A DNA stretch of 64,000 bases from Paraflavitalea soli (GTDB taxonomy: Bacteria > Bacteroidota > Bacteroidia > Chitinophagales > Chitinophagaceae): positions 5,894,546 through 5,958,545 of the forward strand of contig NZ_CP032157.1 of NCBI RefSeq assembly GCF_003555545.1. The letters run 5' to 3'. Below the pieces are notes generated by a model. It made no database searches, was not told the DNA's origin, and worked only from the letters and a program-made list of their open reading frames with translations. The position numbers and the translations under genes are program-made. Within the stretch, counting starts at the first letter, position 1. Each line of letters opens with the position of its first letter. Of this stretch, positions 17,719 to 26,215 are shown piece by piece.

Positions 17719-18840
17719 GCAGGCGGGGTCTTTGGAGAAAGATGCAAGGAAGGGGGAAATTACATATTCCGGATGTAGGATTCCGGATGCAGGATTTAGG
17801 ATGTAGAATTATTCTGTGCTTTAGGCTTTGCTTATTGTGGGTCTCTGGTTGGAATTTGGGGTTACTTCCTTGGTCGGCGTAGAAGGCTAACAATAAATAT
17901 CGTGGGTGTACATAGTAATTCAAGGCTGTTTGTCGCGCAAACGGCCTGTTTTGGTGTTTGATGCTATTAGCATACTCTATCCATACTGAAGGTATGGAGA
18001 AGGTATGGAGAAGCCATACTGAAGGAGTAGAGAATATAGAATCCAGCATTTAGAATCCAGCATACTCCGTGCTTTAAAATTTTCTTCCTGGTGGTAACTG
18101 GCTGATCTTTTTGTTGGCCTTTGGCCAAGCTATGCATCCTTCAATGTATTCACAAAACGAACAAACATACAACCTGGGGTATGCCAAATCCAAATTTGAT
18201 TTTGCTGCTCCGGTAATTTTAATAACAAGATTAAAAATGTGTAGAAAAACAACCGTTTCACGCCAAAACAACCACAATCAGCCAAAAGCAGACATTTTAA
18301 ATTGGAAACGGGTATACCGGTGTTGTATGTTTGTTGTGAACAGATCGACTGTGTGGACGGGGCCCCTAAGCATGGTTGATAGAAGAAGAAGTGTTGTGCA
18401 ACACTTGCTAAAATATAAGCTGTTAGCTTTTAGCTATTAGGAGTTAGCGGTTAGGTATTAGTTGTTTTGTGAGTTATTGGTTGGCTGATGGTTATACTAT
18501 CAGCTGAGGGCTATTGCCACTGGCTATTATTGTTTCTGTGCCGATTGACATCTCCGGTGAACGCCAGCCACCTATTACAGTGAGATGGAGATCGGAATAC
18601 GAAGAGAGACGATGGTCAGGATTTGGAGGGTAGTTTTAGCGATCAGCCGTCGGCCAGTAACCTTGTTCATTCAACTTCATTTTAAAACTTAAAAACAAAT
18701 AGTATACAACAAGGATAAAAACAATATCCACTGGCACTCAACCACTGAAGACAATCAGGAGGACGGCTGCATGGTATGATTGCAAAGGGTCCGTAAAGAT
18801 TGGTATTCCGGTTGGCGGTGACCAGGTGTATAAAAATGAA
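17719..18840. other. 1.1-kb non-coding stretch with small repeats
   Basis: No convincing gene was found. Bases 17766-17810 hold three 14-bp units of the type TTCCGGATGTAGGA. Bases 17990-18060 hold repeats of CCATACTGAAGG and TAGAATCCAGCAT. Arms at 18150-18200 and 18296-18345 form an imperfect inverted repeat with a perfect 13-bp core (ACAAACATACAAC at 18161-18173, complement at 18322-18334). Bases 18417-18465 are a TTAGC/GTTAG repeat. Open frames such as 18111-18440 have no start context and atypical composition. Confidence 0.6.
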
Positions 18841-18876
18841 AAGGGCGTCTCATTTTTTGAGATGCCCTTTTTATTT
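18841..18876 (+). terminator. terminator hairpin downstream of DUF2200 gene
   Basis: AAGGGCGTCTCA (18841-18852) pairs with TGAGATGCCCTT (18858-18869) and is followed by TTTTATTT. The one mismatch is a G-U wobble in plus-strand RNA. No plus-strand gene is seen upstream, so it either ends an unrecognised plus-strand RNA or serves the minus-strand DUF2200 gene. Confidence 0.7.
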
Positions 18877-18943
18877 AACAGGTATCATGTGATCAGTATA
18901 AAGTATTTGGAAAGGCGTTATTACAACGAAGCTTTCCGACATA

Positions 18944-19309
18944 CTACGAGCCACGCAAGATCTTCTCCATCTTGCGGCCCTTTGCCAGCTCATCCACCAG
19001 CTTGTCGAGGTACCTGGCCTTCTGAGTCAAAGGATCTTCGATCTCCTCCACCCGATAGCCACAGATCACGCCTGTGATGAGGTGCGCATTAGGGTTGAGC
19101 GTAGCCCGTTGGAAAAATGTTTCAAAATTGACTTTTTCTTTTATCAGTTCCTGCAGCTTCTTATTATCGAATCCCGTTAACCATTGTATCACCTGGTCTA
19201 GCTCATCCCTGGTCCTTCCTTTCTTCTCCACCTTTGCGAGATACAGTGGATAGACGGAGGCGAAGACCATTTTTGGTATACGATGATCGAAGTTGTTGTC
19301 CTTGTTCAT
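18944..19309 (-). CDS. DUF2200 family protein
   Basis: This is a 121-aa cytoplasmic protein that matches the DUF2200 family over its length: MVFASVYPLYLAKVEKKGRT, ELDQVIQWLTGFD, FETFFQRATLNPNA, ITGVICGYRVEEIEDPL and LVDELAKGRKMEKIL are the family's conserved blocks. The start at 19309 (MNKDNNFDHRIPKM) fits other members; an upstream ATG at 19363 adds 18 residues with no similarity I recognise. The function is unknown. It is transcribed alone, divergent from nothing close and 93 bp downstream of fic. Confidence 0.88.
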   Translation of the reverse strand: MNKDNNFDHRIPKMVFASVYPLYLAKVEKKGRTRDELDQVIQWLTGFDNKKLQELIKEKVNFETFFQRATLNPNAHLITGVICGYRVEEIEDPLTQKARYLDKLVDELAKGRKMEKILRGS

Positions 19310-19402
19310 ACCTCGAGTTTTACGGTTGGTCTCTAAATTACTACACTTCAAAAAATAATACACTTAAGTCGCCGGATATTCATTAACTAATTTCAGTGCT
19401 GT

Positions 19403-20512
19403 TTACGATCCCATATCATTCAAAATATAACTTGTACTTCGCCCACCTGCTGCCTCCTTGCGTAAAATTCCCTTTTCAATTAAATCCTGAATATCTCTTG
19501 AAGCAGTATCCTGTGATGTTTTGGTGATTTTTGCCCATTTGGTAGAGGTGAGCTTTCCATCAAAACCATCAATTAATGCATTCAGCATTTTTTGCTGCCT
19601 ATTGTTAAGAGAATAAGCTTTGAGATTTTCCCAAATCCTGGCCTTGCTGATCACCTTTTGTAATGTTTCATTTGTCGCGCTTATTGCACGATCCAGACAA
19701 TGTACGAACCATAAGAGCCATTCGGTAATGTCCAATGAACCTTTCTGTGTGGATTCAAGCATATCGTAATAGGTTTTCCGCTCATTCCTGATTTGTGCAG
19801 ACATGCTGTAAAAACGTTGAGAGCTTAGTTCGGCTCTTGCCAGTTGCATATCTGTAATTGCGCGGGCAATCCGCCCATTGCCATCGGCAAAAGGGTGAAT
19901 TGTTACAAACCATAGGTGGGCAATAGCTGCTTTAAGGATAGGGTCAAGGCCTATGTCTGCATTGAACCAGTCGAGGAATTTTTGCATTTCACCATTGAGC
20001 AATTCAGCGTCGGGCGCTTGAAAGTGAACTGTTTCGCGACCTACCGGGCCTGATACAACTTGCATCGGATCTCTTTTGTCGTTGGTGCGCCATGCACCTA
20101 CAACAATTTTGATCATGCCGTTTCTTCCTGTCGGAAATAACGCCGCGTGCCAGTCAAACAGTCTTTCATCTGTTAGCGGCTCAGCGTAATGTTGAGTGGC
20201 ATCCAACATCATTTCAACAACACCTTCCACCTGTCTGTCGGCTGGTATCAATCCGGCAATATCCATTCCCAGCCGCCGTGCAATGGATGAGCGTACCTGA
20301 TCGGGATTGAGTATTTCACCTTCAATTTCGCTGGATTTTAAAACATCCAAAGTGAGGGTTTGCAGGGTAGCTTCAGCCTTTAAATTAAAACCTATGGCTT
20401 CTATGCGGCCTATCAGTTTCCCCTGCCGGTAGCGAACTTCCGCCAGCAACTGGGAAATCTTTTCCTTATCCCATTGAAAATCAGGCCATTTATTTAATTG
20501 ATGGATATACAT
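19403..20512 (-). CDS. Fic family protein (class II AMP-transferase)
   Basis: This is a 369-aa protein with an N-terminal DUF4172-like helical part, a Fic domain, and a C-terminal winged-helix part. The catalytic loop HPFADGNGRIAR begins at His206, the base used for transferring AMP to a hydroxyl side chain. The inhibitory helix Ser60-Ser-Glu-Ile-Glu64-Gly65 fits (S/T)xxxE(G/N), placing it in class II, self-inhibited through Glu64. The C-terminal 80 residues (LNALIDGFDGKLTSTKWAKI, TASRDIQDLIEKGIL) form an HTH of the type that binds DNA. Four palindromes lie immediately upstream (20517-20617) and suggest autoregulation. The target protein is unknown, and no antitoxin gene is adjacent. Confidence 0.93.
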   Translation of the reverse strand: MYIHQLNKWPDFQWDKEKISQLLAEVRYRQGKLIGRIEAIGFNLKAEATLQTLTLDVLKSSEIEGEILNPDQVRSSIARRLGMDIAGLIPADRQVEGVVEMMLDATQHYAEPLTDERLFDWHAALFPTGRNGMIKIVVGAWRTNDKRDPMQVVSGPVGRETVHFQAPDAELLNGEMQKFLDWFNADIGLDPILKAAIAHLWFVTIHPFADGNGRIARAITDMQLARAELSSQRFYSMSAQIRNERKTYYDMLESTQKGSLDITEWLLWFVHCLDRAISATNETLQKVISKARIWENLKAYSLNNRQQKMLNALIDGFDGKLTSTKWAKITKTSQDTASRDIQDLIEKGILRKEAAGGRSTSYILNDMGS

Positions 20513-20516
20513 AAGC

Positions 20517-20617
20517 TTAATCTCCGCATATTGTGCGGTAAATGTAAGGCTAAATCTCCGTAAAGGCGGGTAAATATCCGCAATTAATGCGGAGATTAAA
20601 CCCTATAATCTCCGCAT
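20517..20617 (-). promoter_or_regulatory. cluster of four palindromic operator-like sites upstream of fic
   Basis: Half-sites AATCTCCGCA and their complement recur with a 5-bp spacer. Site A (20517-20543) is TTAATCTCCGCA, TATTG, TGCGGTAAAT. Site B (20551-20575) is TAAATCTCCG, TAAAG, GCGGGTAAAT. Site C (20574-20600) is ATATCCGCA, ATTAA, TGCGGAGATTAAA. Site D (20604-20617) is a half-site. Centres are 32, 22 and about 34 bp apart, close to whole helical turns. Site A ends 5 bp before the fic start codon, so binding would block transcription or translation of fic. Confidence 0.7.
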
Positions 20618-20745
20618 CGCCGTTTGTTTCATTAATTCAACCTCAAAAAGGCGGACATTTCAAGCCAATCCTGGCGATTCGTTAAATGCGACCCAAAACC
20701 TATAGGGCCTGGTTAGATAATTGTCTGGTTGGGACACTGCGCTTC

Positions 20746-20776
20746 AACCCGCTCCTATTCTGCGGGTTTTCTTTTT
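20746..20776 (+). terminator. orphan rho-independent terminator
   Basis: AACCCGC (20746-20752), loop TCCTATTCT, GCGGGTT (20762-20768) are followed by TTCTTTTT. It faces plus, yet no plus-strand gene precedes it; fic is divergent. It may end a short RNA or be what remains of a deleted gene. The rest of the gap 20618-20956 shows no gene. Confidence 0.75.
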
Positions 20777-20956
20777 AGCCAACATTAAAACGTTTCTATT
20801 GCCAGAGTAAATTGATGTTTAGTTCAAGCAATGAAAAATACTCCTTTCTTTCCGATGGCGTCAAACGCTTAGATGGAGAATATTGTAAAGCGGAATACAT
20901 ATATTAGAGGCAATTGTTATCTTTTCAACGAAGAAATCGTTTTTAACCAGGACATA

Positions 20957-22573
20957 ATGCTAAAATTATATAAGTTAAGCACTAATAATTCCTACATAAA
21001 TAGACTCTTTTACCGCATCATATGTACTATGTGTTTGACGGCTATGATCAGCGTGGTTGCTGCGCAATATGACACGATCCGGCCGCGAACTTATTTTGGC
21101 AATCGGCTGCTAAATAGTATACAGAACCAATACACCACATTAGTAGAAAATAAAGCTTTCCCTTATCTGCACACTTATGACCAATTCGCAAGTAATATGA
21201 TCGAATACAATGTGCTCAACGGGCTCTTATTCATGAAAGAGGCCGTACTACCAAAACGGCCTCGCCCAGATCTGCTTCAGTTCGATAGTGATCTTGCTTT
21301 CAATAATTGCGTATTTTATGACGGAGATACTACCCTTGTATCAAAATCCCTAACTAATTGTCGTTACCGGATCAACGGAAAACTGGAAATTAATGATTTT
21401 AAATACTCGGATGTTCCGCTGACTCTTCGTCATCTGATGATCAATAGGTCTGCATATATCTACCGTAGCAAGTTGCACATTATAAGCATCGAGGATTGCC
21501 AGGGAAGATTTGGTCTAAAGGACAATGTCATCAATGGAGCCATCCATTTTCTTAACCTGAAAAATAGTTCATTCGATATAATCTTAGATACATTCAAACA
21601 AGTTAAGACGGAAATTCACGTAGTTAACACAGTGCTAAAAGACATAAGTTATTTGCGATACAACTCTTACATTGATATGTATGCTGATTTTTATCGCGAC
21701 TCTTTGTATGACGTATTACAGATCGAAAATGGAAGGGATCATACCAACGCACACAAAGGGACAGCTTCATTACAGCATTACTTTAACCTGACATTCTCTA
21801 ACTGTTATATCAATGCCGATGTAAGATTCACGGATAATGCTGATACTGCCACTGTGATTTTTAAAAATTGCCACTTTGGCCCTAATGCTTCACTGGATAT
21901 CCGGGCAGATACCGTTTCATTTATTGATTGTCAGCAACTACCGGCAACCTTAAATATGCAGTTGAAAGCCAACAACAAAAAATGCTGGATTGGACTCAAT
22001 AATACCAATATTATCGATGTCAATTTTGTTTATGCATCTCATCATCGCTTGCTGTTTGACTCGACAGCTGATATTGACATCTATGCCAGTACCTATGAAA
22101 ATCTACTTGCAAAATTTCGTAGTGAAAACAAAAAAGAGTCCTATCGGCGTCTTGACATAGAATACAAAAATTATAAAGCATCGAGAGGGGATGTCTGGAA
22201 TCGTATATCCAATTGGTTGAATCGGGAATGGTGGAATTATGGCTATTCCAAAGGTCGAGTGATCGGCTGGACGTTCGCATTGCTGGGAATATTTTTTGTT
22301 TTGAATATCCGTTTGTGGCAGCCTATGCAGAACATGTATCCCATTTCGCAGGATCACAGCTTTATTGATCGAAAGGAGAAACCTTTTCTTTATCACATTC
22401 AACAATATATCCGTATATTATTGTATACAGTCTATATCTTTTTTTCTATCAAAATCGATCTACAAAAGTTGAAGATCACAACTCTTCCTATCTTGCTATA
22501 TTTTTTTCTGCAATTCTTGGTAGGCTTATGGTGCCTCTTCTTTATCGTCAATGCCTTGCTGAAAATCGGATAA
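20957..22573 (+). CDS. exported beta-helix-like membrane protein with channel-like C-terminus
   Basis: This is a protein of about 538 aa I cannot assign firmly. From 20957 it has a signal-like segment (IICTMCLTAMISVVAAQ); an upstream in-frame ATG at 20873 would add 28 residues. The central 350 residues carry recurring FNNCVF, FSNCYI and FKNCHF words, suggesting a right-handed beta-helix. YENLLAKFRSENKKESYRRL and a hydrophilic helix then lead to YGYSKGRVIGWTFALLGIFF and a last pair of membrane segments (near residues 460-480, 500-538). That order (beta-helix repeats, linker, GYG-type motif, two-helix C-terminus) resembles pentapeptide-repeat/ion-channel proteins, but no TxGYG-like selectivity filter is seen. 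It lies in AT-richer DNA. Confidence 0.75.
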   Translation: MLKLYKLSTNNSYINRLFYRIICTMCLTAMISVVAAQYDTIRPRTYFGNRLLNSIQNQYTTLVENKAFPYLHTYDQFASNMIEYNVLNGLLFMKEAVLPKRPRPDLLQFDSDLAFNNCVFYDGDTTLVSKSLTNCRYRINGKLEINDFKYSDVPLTLRHLMINRSAYIYRSKLHIISIEDCQGRFGLKDNVINGAIHFLNLKNSSFDIILDTFKQVKTEIHVVNTVLKDISYLRYNSYIDMYADFYRDSLYDVLQIENGRDHTNAHKGTASLQHYFNLTFSNCYINADVRFTDNADTATVIFKNCHFGPNASLDIRADTVSFIDCQQLPATLNMQLKANNKKCWIGLNNTNIIDVNFVYASHHRLLFDSTADIDIYASTYENLLAKFRSENKKESYRRLDIEYKNYKASRGDVWNRISNWLNREWWNYGYSKGRVIGWTFALLGIFFVLNIRLWQPMQNMYPISQDHSFIDRKEKPFLYHIQQYIRILLYTVYIFFSIKIDLQKLKITTLPILLYFFLQFLVGLWCLFFIVNALLKIG

Positions 22574-22861
22574 ATATATCCACTAACAATACTTTACTCA
22601 AACTTATTGTTAATCAGTAGGTATTGCTATGGCTTGCCCTACCGGATTTCTAAATAAGTAAAGTATTGTGCATAGAATTATTTGATAATATTGTAAAGCC
22701 TGATAATGGTACAGTTGCGAATGGATACAGTATCTGCGATCTGGAATTTGAGTAAATTGCATTCTATTTTAATCAAACATCACTCTTTATAAACCAGCAA
22801 AAGGCTAAACAGTCCTTCAGTAACTGGTTCGATAATTGTCCCGTTAGGGCTACAAGCATGA

Positions 22862-23260
22862 CAAGTCCGCTTTAGTACAATGATATCGTAGGTATTTCAT
22901 GCGCTCGGCGATGACAAAATTCTCCCACAAGGCTCCTATGTTTGTTCTCCCGAAGACCCGGTGACGATTACGCACGTCTTTAATCTGATCCGTGATCAGT
23001 TTAAAGAGTGAGACCTATATTGACGATACGTTGGGCTTCATCGATGAACAAGATCTTTTTAGCCCAATAATTGCTTTCAACCTTGTGGCTGTGGTATTTG
23101 AAAAATATCTCGCACATCAGCATCATCTCCGCTTACGTGTAAACTGTATCAGCACACTCCGCCGGCAAGGATTCGACAAGGGTTGATTTTCCGACTTGTC
23201 TTACCTCGGAATAGTCTCTCCTGAATAGCTTTTTGAAATGACCTCCTATCATATTATGGG
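22862..23260 (-). pseudogene. decayed AAA_14/DUF4143 ATPase
   Basis: Minus-strand reading shows pieces of a P-loop ATPase in several frames. VRQVGKSTLVESLPA (near 23165-23200) is the Walker A of the AAA_14 family. SGDDADVRDIFQ follows in another frame, then KKILFIDEAQRIVNIG (near 23030-23070), then KLITDQIKDVR after a frameshift. NIGALWENFVIAERMKYLRYH (near 22880-22945) is the DUF4143 C-terminal block, joined after a deletion of the middle. Stops and frame changes rule out a working protein. The plus-strand ORF at 22992-23186 is its shadow. Confidence 0.8.
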
Positions 23261-23471
23261 AATTAATTCCCTGAATTATATAATATTGGGGGATTATAAT
23301 ACCGAATTGTTATGCTATTAGAGAGAAATTGTAAGTCCCTGTAATTCAGCGAGTTTTTAATTTTTCCGTCATCTCTCCGCTGCTTATTTCTTTTTTGCCC
23401 GAAAACTCCTGACATAGGGTTGTCACTAAGCACCTCCATCTTCGTGGCGTATAAATCACAATTCAAAAAAC

Positions 23472-23843
23472 ATGTATATGACAACACAGGAAATTGCCGC
23501 TCGCTATTATGAGTTGGCCGGCCAGAACAAATGGAACGAAATTCAGGAAGCTCTTCATGACGAGAACATCGTATCCCGGGAGCCTGAAGATGGAGTACCG
23601 GCAGGTATAGAAACCATCACCCGGGGAAAAGCCGCTGTCAAAGCCAAGTCGGATACTCATCGTGCGATGATCGAGACAATGCATAGCCGCCATATCAGTG
23701 AGCCCCTTGTCGCAGGCAATTTCTTTACCACAGTTTTAAAAAGGGATGTTACCTATAAAGGCAGGCCCCGGGAAATTTCGGAAGAGATCGCCGTTATTGA
23801 AGTGAAGAATGGCAAGATCATTTCAGAAACCTTTTTTTATTGA
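23472..23843 (+). CDS. SnoaL-like/NTF2-fold protein
   Basis: This is a 123-aa (121-aa if begun at 23478) cytoplasmic protein with the NTF2-like fold pattern: an N-terminal helix (EIAARYYELAGQNKWNEIQEAL), H/D-ENIV, a glycine-rich turn and four C-terminal strands ending in EEIAVIEVKNGKIISETFFY. Many Bacteroidota carry such SnoaL-like proteins of unknown substrate. It follows the ATPase pseudogene and shows higher GC than the DNA before it. No operon partner is evident. The 156-bp gap after it contains a copy of GGTTAGATAATTTGTCT. Confidence 0.82.
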   Translation: MYMTTQEIAARYYELAGQNKWNEIQEALHDENIVSREPEDGVPAGIETITRGKAAVKAKSDTHRAMIETMHSRHISEPLVAGNFFTTVLKRDVTYKGRPREISEEIAVIEVKNGKIISETFFY

Positions 23844-23999
23844 TCCCAATCACCTCATGCCAGTAAAATACGATGAGGATATCGTTGATCTCATTCAAAG
23901 AGTAAGATTGCTAAAAAGCAATTAAACCTGGAAATAGTTGGTTAGATAATTTGTCTTATTAAATGCATCGTATTTCTAAATCTCAATATTCAACCACTT

Positions 24000-25004
24000 T
24001 TACTTCCGTTTCAATTGTTTCCATTCTATTGTACTTCCCTGGTTGGGATTGGCCGTAGCATCATTGGTACCCAATATTCTTCCCTGTTGGTCAATCCAGT
24101 AATGCTGGTATTGTGTACTAAGCTCGATGGGTGTATTGCTATTGTATGGATTGGACCAGGTGTTTACTGCACCAAGGTTTTCTCTGAATTGATGGTTTTG
24201 GCGATCTACTGATCTGTTGCGCTCATCTGTAACTTCCTGCCAATTCTTCTGTGACCATGATCGATACGCTTTCATCGCTTCCCCGAAAGCCACAGAGTTC
24301 TGTAAGTTTTGCTGCATGATACCCCGCATACCAAATGCGGCTCCATTGGTGGCGGCTATCTGGCGTGACACCTGGGGCAACCAACTTGCATAGGAAGCCC
24401 ATTGTGTATCTTCGGATATTGCTGCTGTCATTGCCATCACGCATCCTCCATAATAATTGGAGATATGGCAAACGGCTTCACCCACATACCTGCCACCGGG
24501 CAGCCTATAGGATACGTGAAACTGCCAGGCTTCCTGAAAACCTTTCACGGGATTGGCTCTGACGGGTTCACTCAAAGTAAGACCGTTTGGCTGCAAGGCC
24601 ATTAGCTTCTCATATATGAATCTGCCGGCCGGATAACCCGACATTAGTCCGGCATTGCCCACCATCACGGTGATGGCTTTATTATCGGCGGATACCAGGG
24701 TAAGGGCAAATTGTCCATCTTCGCCTACTCTCCAACCGGGAGGCAATGCATAAGAGAAATAACTTCCCTGCCCTATTTTCAGTTCTTCGGGTGTATGTAT
24801 TTGTTGCATAGAAGAAGTTTTATGCTGTATAGAATTGTTTTTTGATGCTGCTACGGGTTCAACGAGGTGCATATCCGGGGGTATGGAAATGCCCGCTTTA
24901 TTATTCGCAAGGTCTTTCGGTTGTTTGTTATTTTGTGCACATCCCGGAAGAACGAAAGCTATTAACAGAATCAATAAGGTGAATGAAATGGCCGGCTTTT
25001 TCAT
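24000..25004 (-). CDS. putative lipoprotein, unknown function
   Basis: This is a 334-aa protein with a lipoprotein signal (LLILLIAFVLPGCAQNN; lipidated Cys about residue 22). The mature part has a predicted globular domain: GSYFSYALPPGWRVGEDGQFALTLVSADNK near residues 80-110 looks like the lipoprotein-type fatty domain seen in PsbP-like or DUF1795 proteins (PPGW...). A Gln/Asn-rich helix (QQNLQNSVAF, WSQKNWQEVTDERNRSVDRQ) precedes a short C-terminal strand motif (YQHYWIDQQGRILGTND). I do not recognise a named family. It appears monocistronic. Confidence 0.8.
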   Translation of the reverse strand: MKKPAISFTLLILLIAFVLPGCAQNNKQPKDLANNKAGISIPPDMHLVEPVAASKNNSIQHKTSSMQQIHTPEELKIGQGSYFSYALPPGWRVGEDGQFALTLVSADNKAITVMVGNAGLMSGYPAGRFIYEKLMALQPNGLTLSEPVRANPVKGFQEAWQFHVSYRLPGGRYVGEAVCHISNYYGGCVMAMTAAISEDTQWASYASWLPQVSRQIAATNGAAFGMRGIMQQNLQNSVAFGEAMKAYRSWSQKNWQEVTDERNRSVDRQNHQFRENLGAVNTWSNPYNSNTPIELSTQYQHYWIDQQGRILGTNDATANPNQGSTIEWKQLKRK

Positions 25005-25205
25005 GTTGCTGTTTTTTTGCTATAAACATTGTATAGCAAAAGTCGACCGGAACCGGTGGGCAAAAAATACTCAATTTGTATTACGGGGGGAATGGATGGG
25101 TCAGCTCCAAGACGGCCTTACCTTACAATGTGCCGGCGGTTGGTATTAAAATATTTGCCGTAGAAAAACCATGATGTGCATCGATCTTAAGCCGTCCGGT
25201 GTATG

Positions 25206-25745
25206 TTACCAGATCTTCCACCAAGGTTTGGTTTTCGAATTTGAAGTTTTCGCACCCTCCTGGTTATTGTCACCTCTTTTCCGCTTAATATCTCCTGCTG
25301 CATAATAATGAAGGTTATTCGATGTTCCTTCGTCCAACCACCTAGCCACCTTATTTAAAGGCATGGTCATATAATCAGATTCGATGGCAACCAAGAATGC
25401 ATGTGTTGTTAGCATCAGCGGTATTAAATTCTTTAGATTGGCATCTTTATTACGCATATATTCTTCGTATTGAACCCAATGGTACTCTGCAGTGGCATTC
25501 CGGCGAATAACCTCACCCAGATAGGCGCCAGCCCAAACCACCAGGTTTTGGTATTCCTGGCCAGAATTGCCAATACCAATCTTATAAATTATTTCCAAGT
25601 ACCGGTCAACTTCCTTCAAGCTGTCTAGTGAATAATCGAGGCTTGAGACGTTCAATTTGTGGCGGGAGGGGATATCTCCTTCGCCTTCCATATTACCCAA
25701 AAATGCCTCTGCGAATTCGCCAAACATATCATCGATGTAATTCAT
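25206..25745 (-). CDS. hypothetical protein
   Basis: This is a 179-aa soluble, acidic protein without signal peptide. Its helical N-terminal half (SLKEVDRYLEIIYKIG, YQNLVVWAGAYLGEVIRR) resembles the small DUF-type proteins that carry a G-x-x-L-GEVI motif and are often found near polymorphic-toxin or immunity loci, but this is only a visual likeness. The C-terminus is basic (KRKRGDNNQEGAKTSNSKTKPWW). Eight palindromic repeats lie upstream of its start. The function is unknown. Confidence 0.72.
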   Translation of the reverse strand: MNYIDDMFGEFAEAFLGNMEGEGDIPSRHKLNVSSLDYSLDSLKEVDRYLEIIYKIGIGNSGQEYQNLVVWAGAYLGEVIRRNATAEYHWVQYEEYMRNKDANLKNLIPLMLTTHAFLVAIESDYMTMPLNKVARWLDEGTSNNLHYYAAGDIKRKRGDNNQEGAKTSNSKTKPWWKIW

Positions 25746-25782
25746 TCAATTATTATTTAGATTGCCTTAATTGAAACGCCTT

Positions 25783-26187
25783 AAAGCGGTAGCCCCGATG
25801 GGGCAAAATACATATTGGATTCGAATTGCTTGCTACAAAGCGGTAGCCCCTAAAGGGGCAGAATACATTTGAGACGATTTTCCGGCTACAAAACGGTGGC
25901 CCCGATGGGGCAAAATGCACGTTGGATTCGAATTGCTTGCTACAAAGCGGTAGCCCCTAAAGGGGCAGAATACATTTGAGACGACCTTCCTGTTACAAAG
26001 CGGTGGCCCTCATGGGGCCAAATACACGTGGGATTCGAATTGCTTGCTACAAAGCGGTAGCCCCTAATGGGGCAGAATACATTTGATACGATAATTCTGC
26101 TACAAAGCGGAAGCCCCGATGGGGCAGAATACATTTGATACGATAATTCTGCTACAAAGCGGAAGCCCCGATGGGGCAGAATACATA
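25783..26187. repeat. eight-copy palindromic array, 53-bp period
   Basis: Eight copies of AAAGCGGTAGCCCCNNNNGGGGCARAATACAT recur every 53 bp between the 179-aa gene and the E1 gene. Palindrome cores alternate GCCCCGATGGGGC (copies 1, 3) and GCCCCTAAAGGGGC (copies 2, 4), while linkers alternate between a GGATTCGAATTGCTTGC type and a TTTGAGACGA/TTTGATACGA type. The last two units are identical. It is not a CRISPR: spacers are not unique. Minus-strand frames through it encode only repeat peptides. Confidence 0.85.
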
Positions 26188-26215
26188 AGGGTAATGCCGT
26201 TTTAACATATTGTTG

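Noticed and set aside
18111-18440. 109-aa plus-strand frame
   Set aside because: It overlaps the inverted repeat and has atypical composition and no recognisable feature.
20700-20776. Possible tRNA or tmRNA remnant before the orphan terminator
   Set aside because: No cloverleaf can be formed; only the terminator hairpin is convincing.
22992-23186. 64-aa plus-strand frame
   Set aside because: It is antisense to the decayed ATPase, whose conserved motifs read on the minus strand.
25940-26134. 64-aa minus-strand frame
   Set aside because: It is a translation of the palindrome array.
25783-26187. CRISPR-like regular repeat
   Set aside because: The 53-bp period comes from palindromes with repeated, non-unique linkers, and no cas gene is present.
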